Source: Comamonas odontotermitis
GTDB taxonomy: Bacteria; Pseudomonadota; Gammaproteobacteria; Burkholderiales; Burkholderiaceae_C
Assembly (NCBI RefSeq): GCF_014207855.1
Contig: NZ_JACHKZ010000011.1
Location: forward strand, 1-64,000
Direction: 5' to 3'
Length of the DNA: 64,000 nucleotides
Shown here: positions 49,338 through 58,695 of the stretch, piece by piece
How positions within the stretch are numbered: the stretch's first letter is position 1
Layout: every line of letters starts with the position of its first letter
Translations under genes and position numbers: made by a program
The notes under the pieces: model-generated
Database searches by the model: none
Told to the model about the DNA's origin: nothing
What the model saw: only the letters and a program-made list of their open reading frames with translations

Positions 49338-49377
49338 ATGTCATGCAAGCGTCATGAAATGCACATTGCGCTGTCAT
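49338..49377 (+). promoter_or_regulatory. PHO box array (four 11-bp units) upstream of the OlsB-like gene
   Basis: Four 7-mers repeat every 11 bases: ATGTCAT (49338), GCGTCAT (49349), TGCACAT (49360) and CTGTCAT (49371), with 4-base spacers GCAA, GAAA and TGCG. The PhoB consensus is 7-4-7 repeats of CTGTCAT-like units. The first, second and fourth units fit well, the third poorly. The array lies 110 bases upstream of the start codon at 49487. I could not identify a clear -10 at the usual distance. Confidence 0.7.
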
Positions 49378-49461
49378 GTGGAGACGAGAAACTGGCGGGG
49401 CTCTGTGATAGCCCTGTGTGGGCACGAGGCGCGGCATAGCGGCTGGTGTACAGCAAAGGGC

Positions 49462-49486
49462 GGCAGGGCTATAGAGGAGCCCTGCC
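49462..49486 (+). promoter_or_regulatory. Start-site hairpin presenting the Shine-Dalgarno in its loop
   Basis: Perfect 9-bp arms ggcagggct (49462-49470) and agccctgcc (49478-49486) enclose atagagg, and the second arm ends right at the ATG. The gagga ribosome-binding sequence overlaps the loop and closing base pairs. This could limit ribosome access. Confidence 0.55.
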
Positions 49487-50308
49487 ATGCACAACAAGCC
49501 CGAATTCTCCAGCGCATCCGACATCCTTGTCTCCAGCCCGGCCGCCGCCAAGCATGCGCCCGCCTTGCCTGCCGCAGCGGCAGTCGCTGATATCGAGGTG
49601 TCCTGGGCGCGCCATCTGGACGAAGTGCGCGAAGCCCAGCGTCTGCGCCACCAGGTATTTGCCGGTGAAATGGGGGCGCAGTTGCAAACGACCATGCCCG
49701 GCCACGATGTGGATGGCTTTGACGACTACTGCGAGCACCTGCTGGTGCGCAACAGCAGCACGCAACAGGTGATCGGCACTTACCGCCTGCTCACGCCAGC
49801 CCAGGCCCTGCGCGCCGGACGCACGTATTCGGACGGTGAATTCGACCTGACCGCCATCGATGCACTGCGCCCGCGCATGGTGGAGCTGGGTCGCAGCTGC
49901 GTACATGCCGATTTCCGCCAGGGCGGCGTCATCATGGCGCTGTGGGGCGCATTGGCCAGCTTCATGCAGCGCAACAGGCTCGATGTCATGATGGGCTGCG
50001 CCAGCATTCCGATGTGGCACAACGGCATCGTCAGCGGCGATGCAGCGGCCAGCATCTGGCGCCAGTTGCGGGCCAAGAAGCAGGTATCGTCGGAGTACAC
50101 AGTTACCCCACGCCTGCCGCTGCCACTGGAGCAACTGGATGACCAGGTTGATGTGGAGCCACCGGCGCTCATCAAGGGTTACCTGCGTGTGGGCACCGAG
50201 GTGATTGGCGCGCCCGCCTGGGATCCGGATTTCAACACCGCCGATCTGCCCATGCTGATGCAGCTCGATCGCCTGCCGGCACGTTATCGCAAGCATTTTC
50301 TGGGCTGA
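49487..50308 (+). CDS. olsB: OlsB-like ornithine N-acyltransferase (GNAT fold)
   Basis: This 273-residue protein fits the acyl-ACP-dependent GNAT family that makes lyso-ornithine lipid, the first step to phosphorus-free ornithine lipids. Family-like features include EAQRLRHQVFAGEMGAQ, DGFDDYCEHLLVR, VELGRSCVHADFRQGGVI and the MMGCASIPM segment. A 40-residue Ala-rich N-terminus precedes the fold. No olsA-like O-acyltransferase is in the window. PHO-box-like repeats upstream support a phosphate-starvation role. The assignment is by family resemblance. Confidence 0.82.
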   Translation: MHNKPEFSSASDILVSSPAAAKHAPALPAAAAVADIEVSWARHLDEVREAQRLRHQVFAGEMGAQLQTTMPGHDVDGFDDYCEHLLVRNSSTQQVIGTYRLLTPAQALRAGRTYSDGEFDLTAIDALRPRMVELGRSCVHADFRQGGVIMALWGALASFMQRNRLDVMMGCASIPMWHNGIVSGDAAASIWRQLRAKKQVSSEYTVTPRLPLPLEQLDDQVDVEPPALIKGYLRVGTEVIGAPAWDPDFNTADLPMLMQLDRLPARYRKHFLG

Positions 50309-50386
50309 CTGGAACAGTCCGCGGGGTGCTTCTGGCCACGCTGCGCCAGAGAACAACCCTGTCGGCAAAAAGCCTTCATAATCAAA

Positions 50387-50420
50387 AGAGCCGCATGTGC
50401 ATGTTGCAAGCGGCTTTTTT
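50387..50420 (+). terminator. Terminator after the OlsB-like gene
   Basis: Arms agccgc (50389-50394) and gcggct (50410-50415) are followed by six T residues. It lies just before the Shine-Dalgarno of the next gene. Confidence 0.78.
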
Positions 50421-50441
50421 GCTATCAATGAAGGAGTTGTG

Positions 50442-51401
50442 GTGAGCCAGTCCTCGCATTCCCCGATCACGCTGCTGGTCTTCAATCCCATGGCCGAGCA
50501 GCATCTAGACCAGATTCGCCAGCATGCGACGGTCATCTACGCGCCCACGGCGGCACAGCGCACGCAGGCTGTCGCAGAGCAGGGCGCCGAGGTGGATGCG
50601 GTGCTCACCATCGGCTCCATCGGTTTGACAGCTGATGAGGTGGCCCGCATGCCGCGCCTGCGCCTGGCCTGTACCCTGGGCGCGGGCTACGAAGGGCTGG
50701 CGCTGGATGCCTTGAAGGCGCGCGGCGCCGTCGTGGCAACCGGGGCAGGTACCAACGACACCAGCGTGGCCGACCATACCTTTGGCCTCATACTGGCCAC
50801 GGTGCGCAATTTCCGCTCGCTGGACCAGCAGGCGCGTTCCGGGGTCGATCGCTTCACGATTCCGCACCCGCCGGGCGTATCGGGCAAGAAGCTGGGCATC
50901 ATCGGCCTCGGCCACATTGGCCTCAAGATCGCCAGGCGCGCTGCAGGTTTCGACATGCCGGTGGGCTACCACAATCGCAAGCCCAAGGCCGATGTGCAGC
51001 ACCCGTACTTTGATTCGGCGCTGGCGCTGGCTGCCTGGGCCGATGTACTGGTGTGCGCCACACCGGGCGGGGCAGGCACCCGGCACCTGGTCAATGCGCA
51101 GGTGCTGCAGGCGCTGGGCCCGCAAGGCTATCTGATCAACATCGCGCGCGGCTCGGTGGTGGATACCGAGGCGCTGGCTACGGCGCTGAAAGAAGGCCGT
51201 ATTGCGGGCGCAGGCATTGATGTGTACGAGAGCGAGCCGCACCGGCCCGAGCCTCTGATCGACCTGCCTAATATCCTGATCACCCCGCATGTTGCAGGCT
51301 GGTCGCCGGAGGCGACGCAGGCCAGCGTGGACCAGTTCATCGGCAATCTCACGGGGGTGTTTTCCGGCCGAGGCGCTGTGGCGCCGGTAGACCTGGGTTG
51401 A
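50442..51401 (+). CDS. D-isomer-specific 2-hydroxyacid dehydrogenase
   Basis: This 319-residue NAD(P)-dependent enzyme is probably a glyoxylate/hydroxypyruvate reductase-like protein. The Rossmann motif KLGIIGLGHIGLKIAR lies near residue 150. The catalytic Arg is in NIARGSVVDTEAL, Glu in YESEPHRPEPL and His in ITPHVAGWS. I chose GTG 50442 because aaggag lies 5 bases upstream; a GTG one codon earlier is too close. The substrate is uncertain. Confidence 0.87.
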   Translation: MSQSSHSPITLLVFNPMAEQHLDQIRQHATVIYAPTAAQRTQAVAEQGAEVDAVLTIGSIGLTADEVARMPRLRLACTLGAGYEGLALDALKARGAVVATGAGTNDTSVADHTFGLILATVRNFRSLDQQARSGVDRFTIPHPPGVSGKKLGIIGLGHIGLKIARRAAGFDMPVGYHNRKPKADVQHPYFDSALALAAWADVLVCATPGGAGTRHLVNAQVLQALGPQGYLINIARGSVVDTEALATALKEGRIAGAGIDVYESEPHRPEPLIDLPNILITPHVAGWSPEATQASVDQFIGNLTGVFSGRGAVAPVDLG

Positions 51402-51447
51402 TGCATCAACGCATGCCTGACGGAATTTTTTTTCGGCAATTTTTTGC

Positions 51448-51505
51448 TATATAAAAAATAGCTGCTAGTGTCTAACGAATGAGAACTAGCAGCTATTTTT
51501 ATATG
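51448..51505. terminator. Bidirectional terminator between the dehydrogenase gene and ppx
   Basis: Long arms ataaaaaatagctgctagt and actagcagctatttttat pair around a 14-base loop, with T-rich flanks on both strands. The arms contain the atagctgctag core seen in other short repeats in this window. Confidence 0.8.
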
Positions 51506-51515
51506 TGAATGCCAA

Positions 51516-53036
51516 TCACTTGGCCTGGATGTTGCCCGCCTGCTTGAACTGGAACACATACGGTGTCTTCTGCCAGGCAAGCACTTCCTCGCCCAGCAAG
51601 TAGGCCGATTGCGGAAACTGCTCCGACCAGCCGGCCTGTGCCTTGAGCGACCACTTCTCTGGCTTGTCGCGCAGGTTCAACTGCTCCAGCTCCGGATCGC
51701 GGCGGGCATGGCACAGCACGGTTGCCAGGCGCAGGCACAGCAGTTCCAGTGCAAACTCGGGGTTCTGCAAGAAATCCTCCACCTTGCGCAGTTTGCCGCG
51801 CTGCGCCAGTACCAGGGCGGCGAGGTGTGAGAGCTCGGTCTGTGTAAAGCCCGGCACGTCGCTGTGGCTCAGTACATAGGCGCCATGGTGGTGGTAGTCG
51901 TTATGCGAGATGAGGCAGCCCATTTCATGCAGTTGGCTGGCCCAATCCAGCATGGGCGATTTCAGCTGCGCAGGGTCGGTCACGCCGGTATAGCGTTTGG
52001 CCTGTTCAAAGAGAATGGCTGCGGTCTGCTGAACGCGCGCCGCTTGCGTGCCGTCCACGTGGTAGCGCTCCATCAAGGTGTTGATGGTACGGTTGCGGAT
52101 ATCGGAATACTCTTCGTGCTGCACCATGTCGCGCAGCAGGCCTTGGCGCAGGGCCCCGCTGGCAATGCGCAACTCGTCGATCTGCAGCAGGTCGAAGATG
52201 GCACACAGCGCGGTCACGCCGCCGCCGATTACGGCGCGTCGCTCTTCCTTGAGACCGTCGAGCCGCACATTGGCCGCATTGCCTGCGGCCAGCAGTTGTT
52301 CGCACAGCCAGTACAACTGCTCGCGGCGCACCACGTCAGGCTCTCCGCCATAGGCGGCCAGCACATCTGCAATGGCGTTTGCCGTGCCCGATGTGCCATA
52401 GGCCATGTCCCAGCTGTTGGGGGCAAAGTGCAGGGCGGCCTCTTCCATGACGGCTTGCGCGGCAATGTGTGCCGTTCTCAGGCTGGCCTTGGTGAATTCG
52501 CCATTCGGAAAATAGCGCAGCGACCAGGCCACGCTGCCCACGGGGTACGAGGCCACGCGCTCGGTCAGAAAGCGCTGGCCCAGGATCAACTCGGTCGAGC
52601 GTCCCCCAATATCGACAACCAGCCTGCGTTCGTCAGAGGGCGGGAGCGAATGCGCGGCGCCCTGGTAAATCAACCGGGCCTCTTCCGGGCCGGAGATCAC
52701 GCTGATCGGGTAGCCCAGAATCTGGTTGGCCTGCTGGATGAAGATGTCGCGGTTCTTGGCCTCTCGCAGCGTCTGGGTGGCTACGGCACGCACCTGGGCG
52801 GGCGGAAAACCCTTCAGCCGCTCGGCAAAGCGGGCCAGGCAATCCCAGCCGCGCTGCATGGACTCCACCGAAAGGTTGCCTGCCTCGTCCAGGCCAGCGC
52901 CCTGGCGCACCATTTCCTTGAAATACTGCACGCGTTCGATATGGCCGAAGGCGTAGCGTCCAACCTCCAGGCGAAAACTGTTGGATCCCAGATCCACGGC
53001 GGCAAGCAGGGTTCCATCAAGCATAGGTGTCGTCAT
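51516..53036 (-). CDS. ppx: Exopolyphosphatase (Ppx/GppA family)
   Basis: This protein (about 506 aa) hydrolyses polyphosphate ends, or pppGpp in GppA relatives. The actin-like ATPase fold has LLAAVDLGSNSFRLEV at the N-terminus, VVDIGGRSTELILG as phosphate loop 2 and a C-terminal HD-like region with LHEMGCLISHNDYHHHGAY. I chose ATG 53036; a downstream ATG at 53024 is also possible. It is divergent from pstS with a 340-base gap carrying PHO boxes in both directions. Confidence 0.93.
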   Translation of the reverse strand: MTTPMLDGTLLAAVDLGSNSFRLEVGRYAFGHIERVQYFKEMVRQGAGLDEAGNLSVESMQRGWDCLARFAERLKGFPPAQVRAVATQTLREAKNRDIFIQQANQILGYPISVISGPEEARLIYQGAAHSLPPSDERRLVVDIGGRSTELILGQRFLTERVASYPVGSVAWSLRYFPNGEFTKASLRTAHIAAQAVMEEAALHFAPNSWDMAYGTSGTANAIADVLAAYGGEPDVVRREQLYWLCEQLLAAGNAANVRLDGLKEERRAVIGGGVTALCAIFDLLQIDELRIASGALRQGLLRDMVQHEEYSDIRNRTINTLMERYHVDGTQAARVQQTAAILFEQAKRYTGVTDPAQLKSPMLDWASQLHEMGCLISHNDYHHHGAYVLSHSDVPGFTQTELSHLAALVLAQRGKLRKVEDFLQNPEFALELLCLRLATVLCHARRDPELEQLNLRDKPEKWSLKAQAGWSEQFPQSAYLLGEEVLAWQKTPYVFQFKQAGNIQAK

Positions 53037-53232
53037 CAATCAAGTCTGCAAAAAAGGAATCTGCTTCACAAAATACAATGAAGCGGATGCGGCTGGCCGC
53101 ATCAGTCCACCCCATCCCTTGGCCTCGCATGGCCGACAAAAGCATTCCAGGGCAGGCAGCATAGCACTGCGGCAGTTGTTCACCGCAAAGCCATTCGTTA
53201 TGCTGACAAAACTTTGAAATTAAGTCTTTTGC

Positions 53233-53250
53233 ATGACTGAAATATGACAT
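53233..53250 (-). promoter_or_regulatory. PHO box facing ppx
   Basis: On the minus strand ATGTCAT-ATTT-CAGTCAT is a 7-4-7 PhoB-type repeat. Ten bases further on is TAATTT, a fitting -10 position. This implies PhoB activation of ppx, with a leader of about 180 nt. Confidence 0.62.
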
Positions 53251-53306
53251 TTGCCTATCTGTTGCTCAGGGGCATCGATTGATTTCCATGGGAAATATGA
53301 CGGAAT

Positions 53307-53324
53307 ATGTCATATCAATGTCAT
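53307..53324 (+). promoter_or_regulatory. PHO box upstream of pstS
   Basis: ATGTCAT-ATCA-ATGTCAT is an exact 7-4-7 direct repeat. TACAGT (53335-53340) follows 10 bases later as -10. It lies 52 bases before the pstS ATG. Control of pstS by PhoB is well established in proteobacteria. Confidence 0.85.
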
Positions 53325-53376
53325 AAAGGTTTTTTACAGTCCACTCCATTGCGTTTCATTACCAACAGGAGTTTTC

Positions 53377-54414
53377 ATGAAACTGTCCGCGATTCGAGTG
53401 CTGGTTGCTGGTTTGGTTGCTGCGGGTGCGTTTGCCCAGGTTCAGGCGGAAGAGGCCACCGGCGCAGGCGCGAGCTTCCCCGCTCCGCTGTATTCCAAGT
53501 GGGCAGCTGATTACAACAAGGCAACTGGCGTCAAGATCAACTACCAGTCCGTGGGCTCCAGCGCTGGCATCAAGCAGATCGATGCCAAGACGGTGGATTT
53601 TGGTGCTTCCGACATGCCGCTGAAGGACGATGAGCTGAACCAGAAAGGTCTGGTGCAGTTTCCTACGGTGATCGGCGGCATTGTGCCCGTGGTCAACATC
53701 AAGGGCATCAACCCCGGCCAGCTCAAGTTGTCGGGCCAGGTGCTGGGCGATATCTTCCTGGGCAAGATCACGAAATGGAACGACCCGGCCATCACCGCAA
53801 TGAACCCTGGCGTGGCTTTGCCGGACGCTGTCATTGCCCCTGTGCGCCGCGCTGACGGCTCGGGCACGACATTCGGCTTTACCAACTACCTCTCCAAGGT
53901 CAACACCGAATGGAAGGACAAGGTCGGTGAAGGCGCAGCCGTGAACTGGCCTACGGGTGCCGGCGGCAAGGGCAACGAAGGTGTTGCAGCGTATGTGGGC
54001 CGCCTGCCCAACTCCATCGGATACGTGGAGTACGCCTACGTCAAGCAGAACAAGATGACCTTTGCCCAACTGAAAAATGCAGAAGGCAATTTCGTCAGCC
54101 CTGATGACACCAGCTTCAAGGCAGCAGCCGCTGGAGCGGACTGGACCAAGAGCTTCTACCAGATCCTGACCAACCAGCCAGGCAAGGATTCGTGGCCGAT
54201 CACCAGCGCCACCTTCATCCTGATGCACAAGACCCAGGACAAGCCAGCGCAGGCTGCCACTTCGCTGAAGTTCTTTGAGTGGGCCTACAAGTCGGGTGAC
54301 CAGACGGCCGATGGCCTGGATTACGTGCCTATGCCCGCAAGCGTGAAGGACATCATCTACAAGTCCTGGAACAACATCAAGGACAGCAGTGGCAAGGCTG
54401 TAGTCGCCAAGTAA
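53377..54414 (+). CDS. pstS: Phosphate ABC transporter, periplasmic phosphate-binding protein
   Basis: PstS (345 aa) captures inorganic phosphate in the periplasm for the PstCAB importer. A 24-residue signal peptide (AGLVAAGAFAQVQA before EEATGAGASFPAPLY) is clear. Binding segments include GAGASFPAPLY, GSSAGIKQI, DFGASDMPL and RADGSGTTFGFTNYL. I use ATG 53377 with caggag upstream; earlier in-frame codons overlap the PHO box. It is the first gene of the pst-pho cluster. Confidence 0.98.
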   Translation: MKLSAIRVLVAGLVAAGAFAQVQAEEATGAGASFPAPLYSKWAADYNKATGVKINYQSVGSSAGIKQIDAKTVDFGASDMPLKDDELNQKGLVQFPTVIGGIVPVVNIKGINPGQLKLSGQVLGDIFLGKITKWNDPAITAMNPGVALPDAVIAPVRRADGSGTTFGFTNYLSKVNTEWKDKVGEGAAVNWPTGAGGKGNEGVAAYVGRLPNSIGYVEYAYVKQNKMTFAQLKNAEGNFVSPDDTSFKAAAAGADWTKSFYQILTNQPGKDSWPITSATFILMHKTQDKPAQAATSLKFFEWAYKSGDQTADGLDYVPMPASVKDIIYKSWNNIKDSSGKAVVAK

Positions 54415-54428
54415 GTCGCAAATATCAC

Positions 54429-54454
54429 AGGCCGCTCGGGTAGCGGCCTTTTCC
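54429..54454 (+). terminator. Attenuating hairpin between pstS and pstC
   Basis: Arms aggccgct (54429-54436) and agcggcct (54442-54449) are followed by TTTT. A partial terminator here would explain the usual excess of PstS over the membrane subunits. Confidence 0.7.
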
Positions 54455-54474
54455 ACCTTCCATGGAATTTACAA

Positions 54475-55500
54475 GTGTCGACATCTTTTCCAGTACAAAA
54501 CAGCGCGGTGGCGGGGGATAAAGCAGACATGCAATCCAGCCAGCCTCCCTCGCGAAAGCCCTGGCTTTCCAACTCTGTCGCCGACGGCCTGTTTGCCTTG
54601 CTGGCGCGTGGCGCGGCGGTGCTGACCCTGGCTTTGCTGCTGGCCATCATGGGCTCCCTGGTCGTGGGTGCCTGGCCCGCCATCCGTGAGTACGGAATCG
54701 GCTTCTTCTTCCGCAGCGAATGGGATCCGGTGCAGAACCAGTACGGTGGCCTCGTGATGATTTATGGCACCTTGGCCACATCGGCCATTGCCTTGCTGAT
54801 TGCGGTGCCTGTGAGCTTTGGCATCGCCCTGTTTCTGACGGAGCTCTCGCCCGTCTGGCTCAAGCGTCCTTTGGGTACGGCCATTGAGCTGCTGGCGGCC
54901 GTGCCCTCCATCGTGTATGGCATGTGGGGTCTGATGGTGTTCGGCCCGCTGCTGGCTACCTATGTGCAGCAGCCGCTGCAAACCCTGTTCAAGGGCATTC
55001 CGGTGCTGGAAGGCCTGGTATCCGGCCCACCCGTGGGTATTGGTATTTTTTCCGCAGGCGTCATCTTGGCGATCATGGTGATTCCGTTCATTGCCTCCGT
55101 GATGCGAGATGTTTTCGAGGTGACCCCAGCGCTGCTCAAGGAATCGGCCTACGGCCTGGGCTCTACCACCTGGGAGGTGATGTGGAAGGTCGTGCTGCCT
55201 TACACCAAAACCGGCGTGTTCGGCGGCGTGATGCTGGGGCTTGGCCGCGCACTGGGCGAAACCATGGCTGTCACTTTCGTGATCGGCAATATGAACCAGC
55301 TCAATTCTCTGTCGCTGTTTGAGGCGGCCAATAGCATCACCTCGGCGCTGGCCAATGAGTTTGCGGAGGCCGGTGAAGGCCTGCACCAGGCATCGCTGAT
55401 CTATTTGGGGCTGGCGCTGTTCTTCATCACGTTCATTGTGCTGGCCTGCTCCAAGCTGCTGCTCAACCGCCTGCAAAAGAATGAAGGAGCCCGCGCATGA
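54475..55500 (+). CDS. pstC: Phosphate ABC transporter permease PstC
   Basis: PstC (341 aa) is one of the two inner-membrane permeases of the Pst importer. Six membrane helices are visible. The cytoplasmic loop that docks PstB has [25 protein letters not shown], around residues 220-245. The start is GTG 54475; an ATG at 54529 is an alternative because the first helix begins after it. The stop overlaps the pstA ATG by 4 bases. Confidence 0.97.
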   Translation: MSTSFPVQNSAVAGDKADMQSSQPPSRKPWLSNSVADGLFALLARGAAVLTLALLLAIMGSLVVGAWPAIREYGIGFFFRSEWDPVQNQYGGLVMIYGTLATSAIALLIAVPVSFGIALFLTELSPVWLKRPLGTAIELLAAVPSIVYGMWGLMVFGPLLATYVQQPLQTLFKGIPVLEGLVSGPPVGIGIFSAGVILAIMVIPFIASVMRDVFEVTPALLKESAYGLGSTTWEVMWKVVLPYTKTGVFGGVMLGLGRALGETMAVTFVIGNMNQLNSLSLFEAANSITSALANEFAEAGEGLHQASLIYLGLALFFITFIVLACSKLLLNRLQKNEGARA

Positions 55501-56378
55501 CCACCGGAGAACGTTTGATCAAGGCTTCGGATCTCGCAGCCGTGCGCGCAGCCAAGTACCGCGGCCGCAACCGCATCAACAAGATTGCGATTGGCCTGTC
55601 GCTGGCGGCCATGGCCTTCGGTGTGTTCTGGTTGATCTGGATTCTGTGGGAAACCCTGCGCCTTGGCATTGGCGGCCTGAGCGTTGCGCTGTTGACCGAG
55701 ATGACGCCTGCACCCAACGAGCCGGGCGGGATTGCGAACGCGATCTGGGGATCGCTGGTGATGGTGTTCCTGGCGACCTGTGTGGGCACGCCCATCGGCG
55801 TGATGGCTGGCGTGTATCTGGCCGAATACAACAAGACCGGCTGGCTCGCCTCGGTCACCCGCTTTGTCAATGACATCCTGCTGTCTGCGCCGTCGATCGT
55901 GATCGGTCTGTTTGTCTACACCGTGATCGTGATCAAGCTCAGGAGCTTCTCCGGCTACGCGGGTGTGATGGCGCTGGCGCTGATCGTGATTCCCGTGGTG
56001 ATTCGCACGACCGAGAACATGCTGGTGCTCGTGCCATCCAGCCTGCGCGAAGCTGCCTATGCCTTGGGCACCCCCAAATGGAAGGTGATCAGCATGGTGA
56101 CCCTGCGTGCCGCCCGTGCCGGTGTGATCACCGGTGTGCTGCTGGCGGTGGCGCGGATTGCTGGCGAGACCGCTCCGCTCCTCTTTACCGCGCTGAACAA
56201 CCAGTTCTGGAATACCGATCTGTCCAAGCCGATGGCGAGCCTGCCGGTGACCATCTTCAAGTTCGCCATGAGCCCCTATGAAAACTGGCAGCAACTGGCC
56301 TGGGCCGGCGTCTTCCTGATCACGCTCGCCGTGCTCGGTCTGAACATTCTGGCGCGCAGCTTTGCGCGTCAAAAATAA
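55497..56378 (+). CDS. pstA: Phosphate ABC transporter permease PstA
   Basis: PstA (293 aa) pairs with PstC. Six membrane segments are present, and the EAA-like docking loop is [22 protein letters not shown] near residues 180-200. The ATGA overlap with pstC indicates translational coupling. pstB begins 6 bases after the stop. Confidence 0.97.
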   Translation: MTTGERLIKASDLAAVRAAKYRGRNRINKIAIGLSLAAMAFGVFWLIWILWETLRLGIGGLSVALLTEMTPAPNEPGGIANAIWGSLVMVFLATCVGTPIGVMAGVYLAEYNKTGWLASVTRFVNDILLSAPSIVIGLFVYTVIVIKLRSFSGYAGVMALALIVIPVVIRTTENMLVLVPSSLREAAYALGTPKWKVISMVTLRAARAGVITGVLLAVARIAGETAPLLFTALNNQFWNTDLSKPMASLPVTIFKFAMSPYENWQQLAWAGVFLITLAVLGLNILARSFARQK

Positions 56379-56384
56379 ATACGG

Positions 56385-57185
56385 ATGAACATCATGCTGA
56401 CGAAAACCAATGCAGCCAATGCCAGTGCACTGAATTCCAAGATTTCGGTGCGTGACCTGAACTTTTACTACGGCAAATTCCACGCCCTCAAAAACATCAA
56501 CCTGGAAATTCCGGAAAAGAAGGTGACGGCCTTCATCGGCCCATCGGGCTGCGGAAAATCGACCTTGCTGCGTACCTTCAACCGCATGTATGAGCTCTAT
56601 CCCGAGCAGCGCGCGGAAGGCCAGATCGTGCTGGATGGCGAGAATCTGCTCACCAGCAAGCAGGATGTGGCGCTGATCCGTGCCAAGGTGGGCATGGTGT
56701 TCCAGAAGCCGACCCCCTTTCCGATGTCGATCTACGACAATATCGCCTTCGGGGTGAAGCTGTTCGAGGACCTGAGCAAGAGCGACATGGAAGAGCGCGT
56801 GGAATGGGCACTGCGCAAGGCCGCGCTGTGGTCCGAGGTCAAGGACAAGCTGGGCCAGAGCGGCTCCGGCCTGTCGGGCGGTCAGCAGCAGCGCCTGTGT
56901 ATTGCCCGCGGCATTGCCATCAAGCCTGAAGTGCTGCTGCTGGATGAGCCCTGCTCGGCACTGGATCCGATCTCGACCGCCAAGGTGGAGGAGCTGATCG
57001 CAGAGCTCAAGGACGAGTACACCGTGGTCATTGTGACCCACAACATGCAGCAGGCCGCCCGCTGCAGCGACTTCACCGCATATATGTACCTGGGCAGCCT
57101 GATGGAGTTTGGCGCCACCGAGCAAATGTTCTTCAAGCCCCAGCGCAAGGAAACCGAAGACTACATCACAGGCCGTTTCGGCTGA
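56385..57185 (+). CDS. pstB: Phosphate ABC transporter ATP-binding protein PstB
   Basis: PstB (266 aa) powers phosphate import. Walker A is GPSGCGKST, the signature LSGGQQQRL, Walker [13 protein letters not shown] and the switch His is in [15 protein letters not shown]. The first 19 residues are an unconserved leader; ATG 56394 is an alternative start three codons in. Together with PhoU it also signals phosphate status to PhoR. Confidence 0.98.
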   Translation: MNIMLTKTNAANASALNSKISVRDLNFYYGKFHALKNINLEIPEKKVTAFIGPSGCGKSTLLRTFNRMYELYPEQRAEGQIVLDGENLLTSKQDVALIRAKVGMVFQKPTPFPMSIYDNIAFGVKLFEDLSKSDMEERVEWALRKAALWSEVKDKLGQSGSGLSGGQQQRLCIARGIAIKPEVLLLDEPCSALDPISTAKVEELIAELKDEYTVVIVTHNMQQAARCSDFTAYMYLGSLMEFGATEQMFFKPQRKETEDYITGRFG

Positions 57186-57209
57186 TCCACCAGAACCTGA
57201 AAGAGTGGC

Positions 57210-57911
57210 ATGACTGAAAAACATCTATCGTCTCAATTTGACAGCGAGCTCAACAATATTTCGTCCCGCGTGATGGAGCTGGGCGGTCTTGTGGAGTCGC
57301 AGATTCAGCAAGCGATCTACGCGCTCTCGCAGTTCAGCATGGAGGCCGTGCAACGCGTCGACGAAGCTGAAAAGCGCGTGAACCAGCTCGAAGTAGACAT
57401 CGACTACGAGCTGTCGACCATCATCGCCCGCCGCCAGCCGACGGCACGCGACCTGCGCCTGCTGATTGCCTTTTCCAAGGCGACCGCCAACCTCGAGCGC
57501 ATGGGCGACGAGGCCCACAAGATGGCGCGCATGGTGGGCTCCATCATCGAAAGCGGCGCGGCGCGCTCGCTGCCTACGACCGATCTGCGTGTGGCGGCCG
57601 AGCTGGCCTCGGGCCTGCTGCGCAAGACGCTGGACGCGTTTGCCCGCCTCGACACGGCGGCTGCAGTCTCTATCCTCAAGGAGGACGATCTGATTGACGC
57701 CGAGTTTGATGGCTTTGTCCGCAAACTCATCACTTACATGATGGAAGATCCTCGCAAGATCTCTCCGAGTCTGGATCTGCTGTTCCTGGCCAAGGCCATT
57801 GAACGCATCGGCGATCACTCCAAGAACGTGGCAGAACTCATCATCTACCTGGTCAAGGGAATCGATGTGCGCCACACCACGATGGACGAAATCGAATCCA
57901 GTGTTTTGTAG
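57210..57911 (+). CDS. phoU: Phosphate signalling protein PhoU
   Basis: PhoU (233 aa) is a cytoplasmic two-repeat helical-bundle protein that links the Pst transporter to PhoR and keeps the Pho regulon off when phosphate is plentiful. Each repeat has the metal-binding E/D-rich helix, for example FSKATANLERMGDEAHKMA near residues 90-108 and LFLAKAIERIGDHSKNVAE near residues 191-209. It lies 24 bases after pstB. Confidence 0.97.
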   Translation: MTEKHLSSQFDSELNNISSRVMELGGLVESQIQQAIYALSQFSMEAVQRVDEAEKRVNQLEVDIDYELSTIIARRQPTARDLRLLIAFSKATANLERMGDEAHKMARMVGSIIESGAARSLPTTDLRVAAELASGLLRKTLDAFARLDTAAAVSILKEDDLIDAEFDGFVRKLITYMMEDPRKISPSLDLLFLAKAIERIGDHSKNVAELIIYLVKGIDVRHTTMDEIESSVL

Positions 57912-57921
57912 AGCTTGAAGT

Positions 57922-58629
57922 ATGAAAAAACTGCCACGCGTACTCATTGTCGAAGACGAGCCGGCCATTGCCGAGCTGATCGCGGTGAACCTGCGGCACA
58001 ACGGCTGCCTGCCGATCTGGGCAGAGGACGGCGATGCAGCCCAGCGAGAGCTGGACGCCGTGCTGCCGGACGTGATTTTGCTGGACTGGATGCTGCCAGG
58101 CCAAAGCGGCTTGTCGCTGGCGCGCAAATGGCGTGCTGATGCCCGTGTCAAAGGTGTTCCGATCATCATGCTCACGGCTCGCGGCGATGAGCCTGACAAG
58201 ATCGCCGGTCTGGATGCTGGTGCGGATGACTACATCACCAAGCCATTTTCCACGCAGGAGCTGCTGGCGCGTATCCGTGCGGTATTGCGCCGTCGTATTC
58301 CAGAGCAGGTCAATGACAGTGTGACGATCGGCGAGCTGGTGCTCGATGCGGCGACCCACCGCGTCACCTTTCAGGGAGAGCTTCTCAAGCTGGGTCCGAC
58401 GGAGTTCAAGCTGCTCCATTATTTGATGAAGCATGCCGAGCGCGTGCATTCCCGCTCACAGCTGCTCGACAAGGTGTGGGGTGACCATGTCTTCATCGAG
58501 GAACGTACCGTGGATGTACACGTGAAGCGCCTCCGCGAGGCCTTGGGCGTTGCGAACGTGATGGTGGAGACGGTGCGGGGCGCGGGCTACCGCATCACGG
58601 CACAGCCGCAGGCGCTGCAGCGCGCCTGA
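57922..58629 (+). CDS. phoB: Phosphate regulon response regulator PhoB
   Basis: PhoB (235 aa) is an OmpR-type activator of phosphate-starvation genes. The receiver domain has the acidic pocket VEDEP and phosphorylation site Asp55 in VILLDWMLPG, with Lys in the TKPF loop. The winged-helix domain (about residues 130-230) ends VDVHVKRLREALG and VRGAGYRI. It is the predicted reader of the three PHO boxes in this window. It lies 10 bases after phoU. Confidence 0.97.
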   Translation: MKKLPRVLIVEDEPAIAELIAVNLRHNGCLPIWAEDGDAAQRELDAVLPDVILLDWMLPGQSGLSLARKWRADARVKGVPIIMLTARGDEPDKIAGLDAGADDYITKPFSTQELLARIRAVLRRRIPEQVNDSVTIGELVLDAATHRVTFQGELLKLGPTEFKLLHYLMKHAERVHSRSQLLDKVWGDHVFIEERTVDVHVKRLREALGVANVMVETVRGAGYRITAQPQALQRA

Positions 58630-58695
58630 TGCGCGGGCTTGCCATTTCTCGTATGCTGCGCTTGTCGCAGCTTTTCTTTTTTGAGTTAGGTCTGC

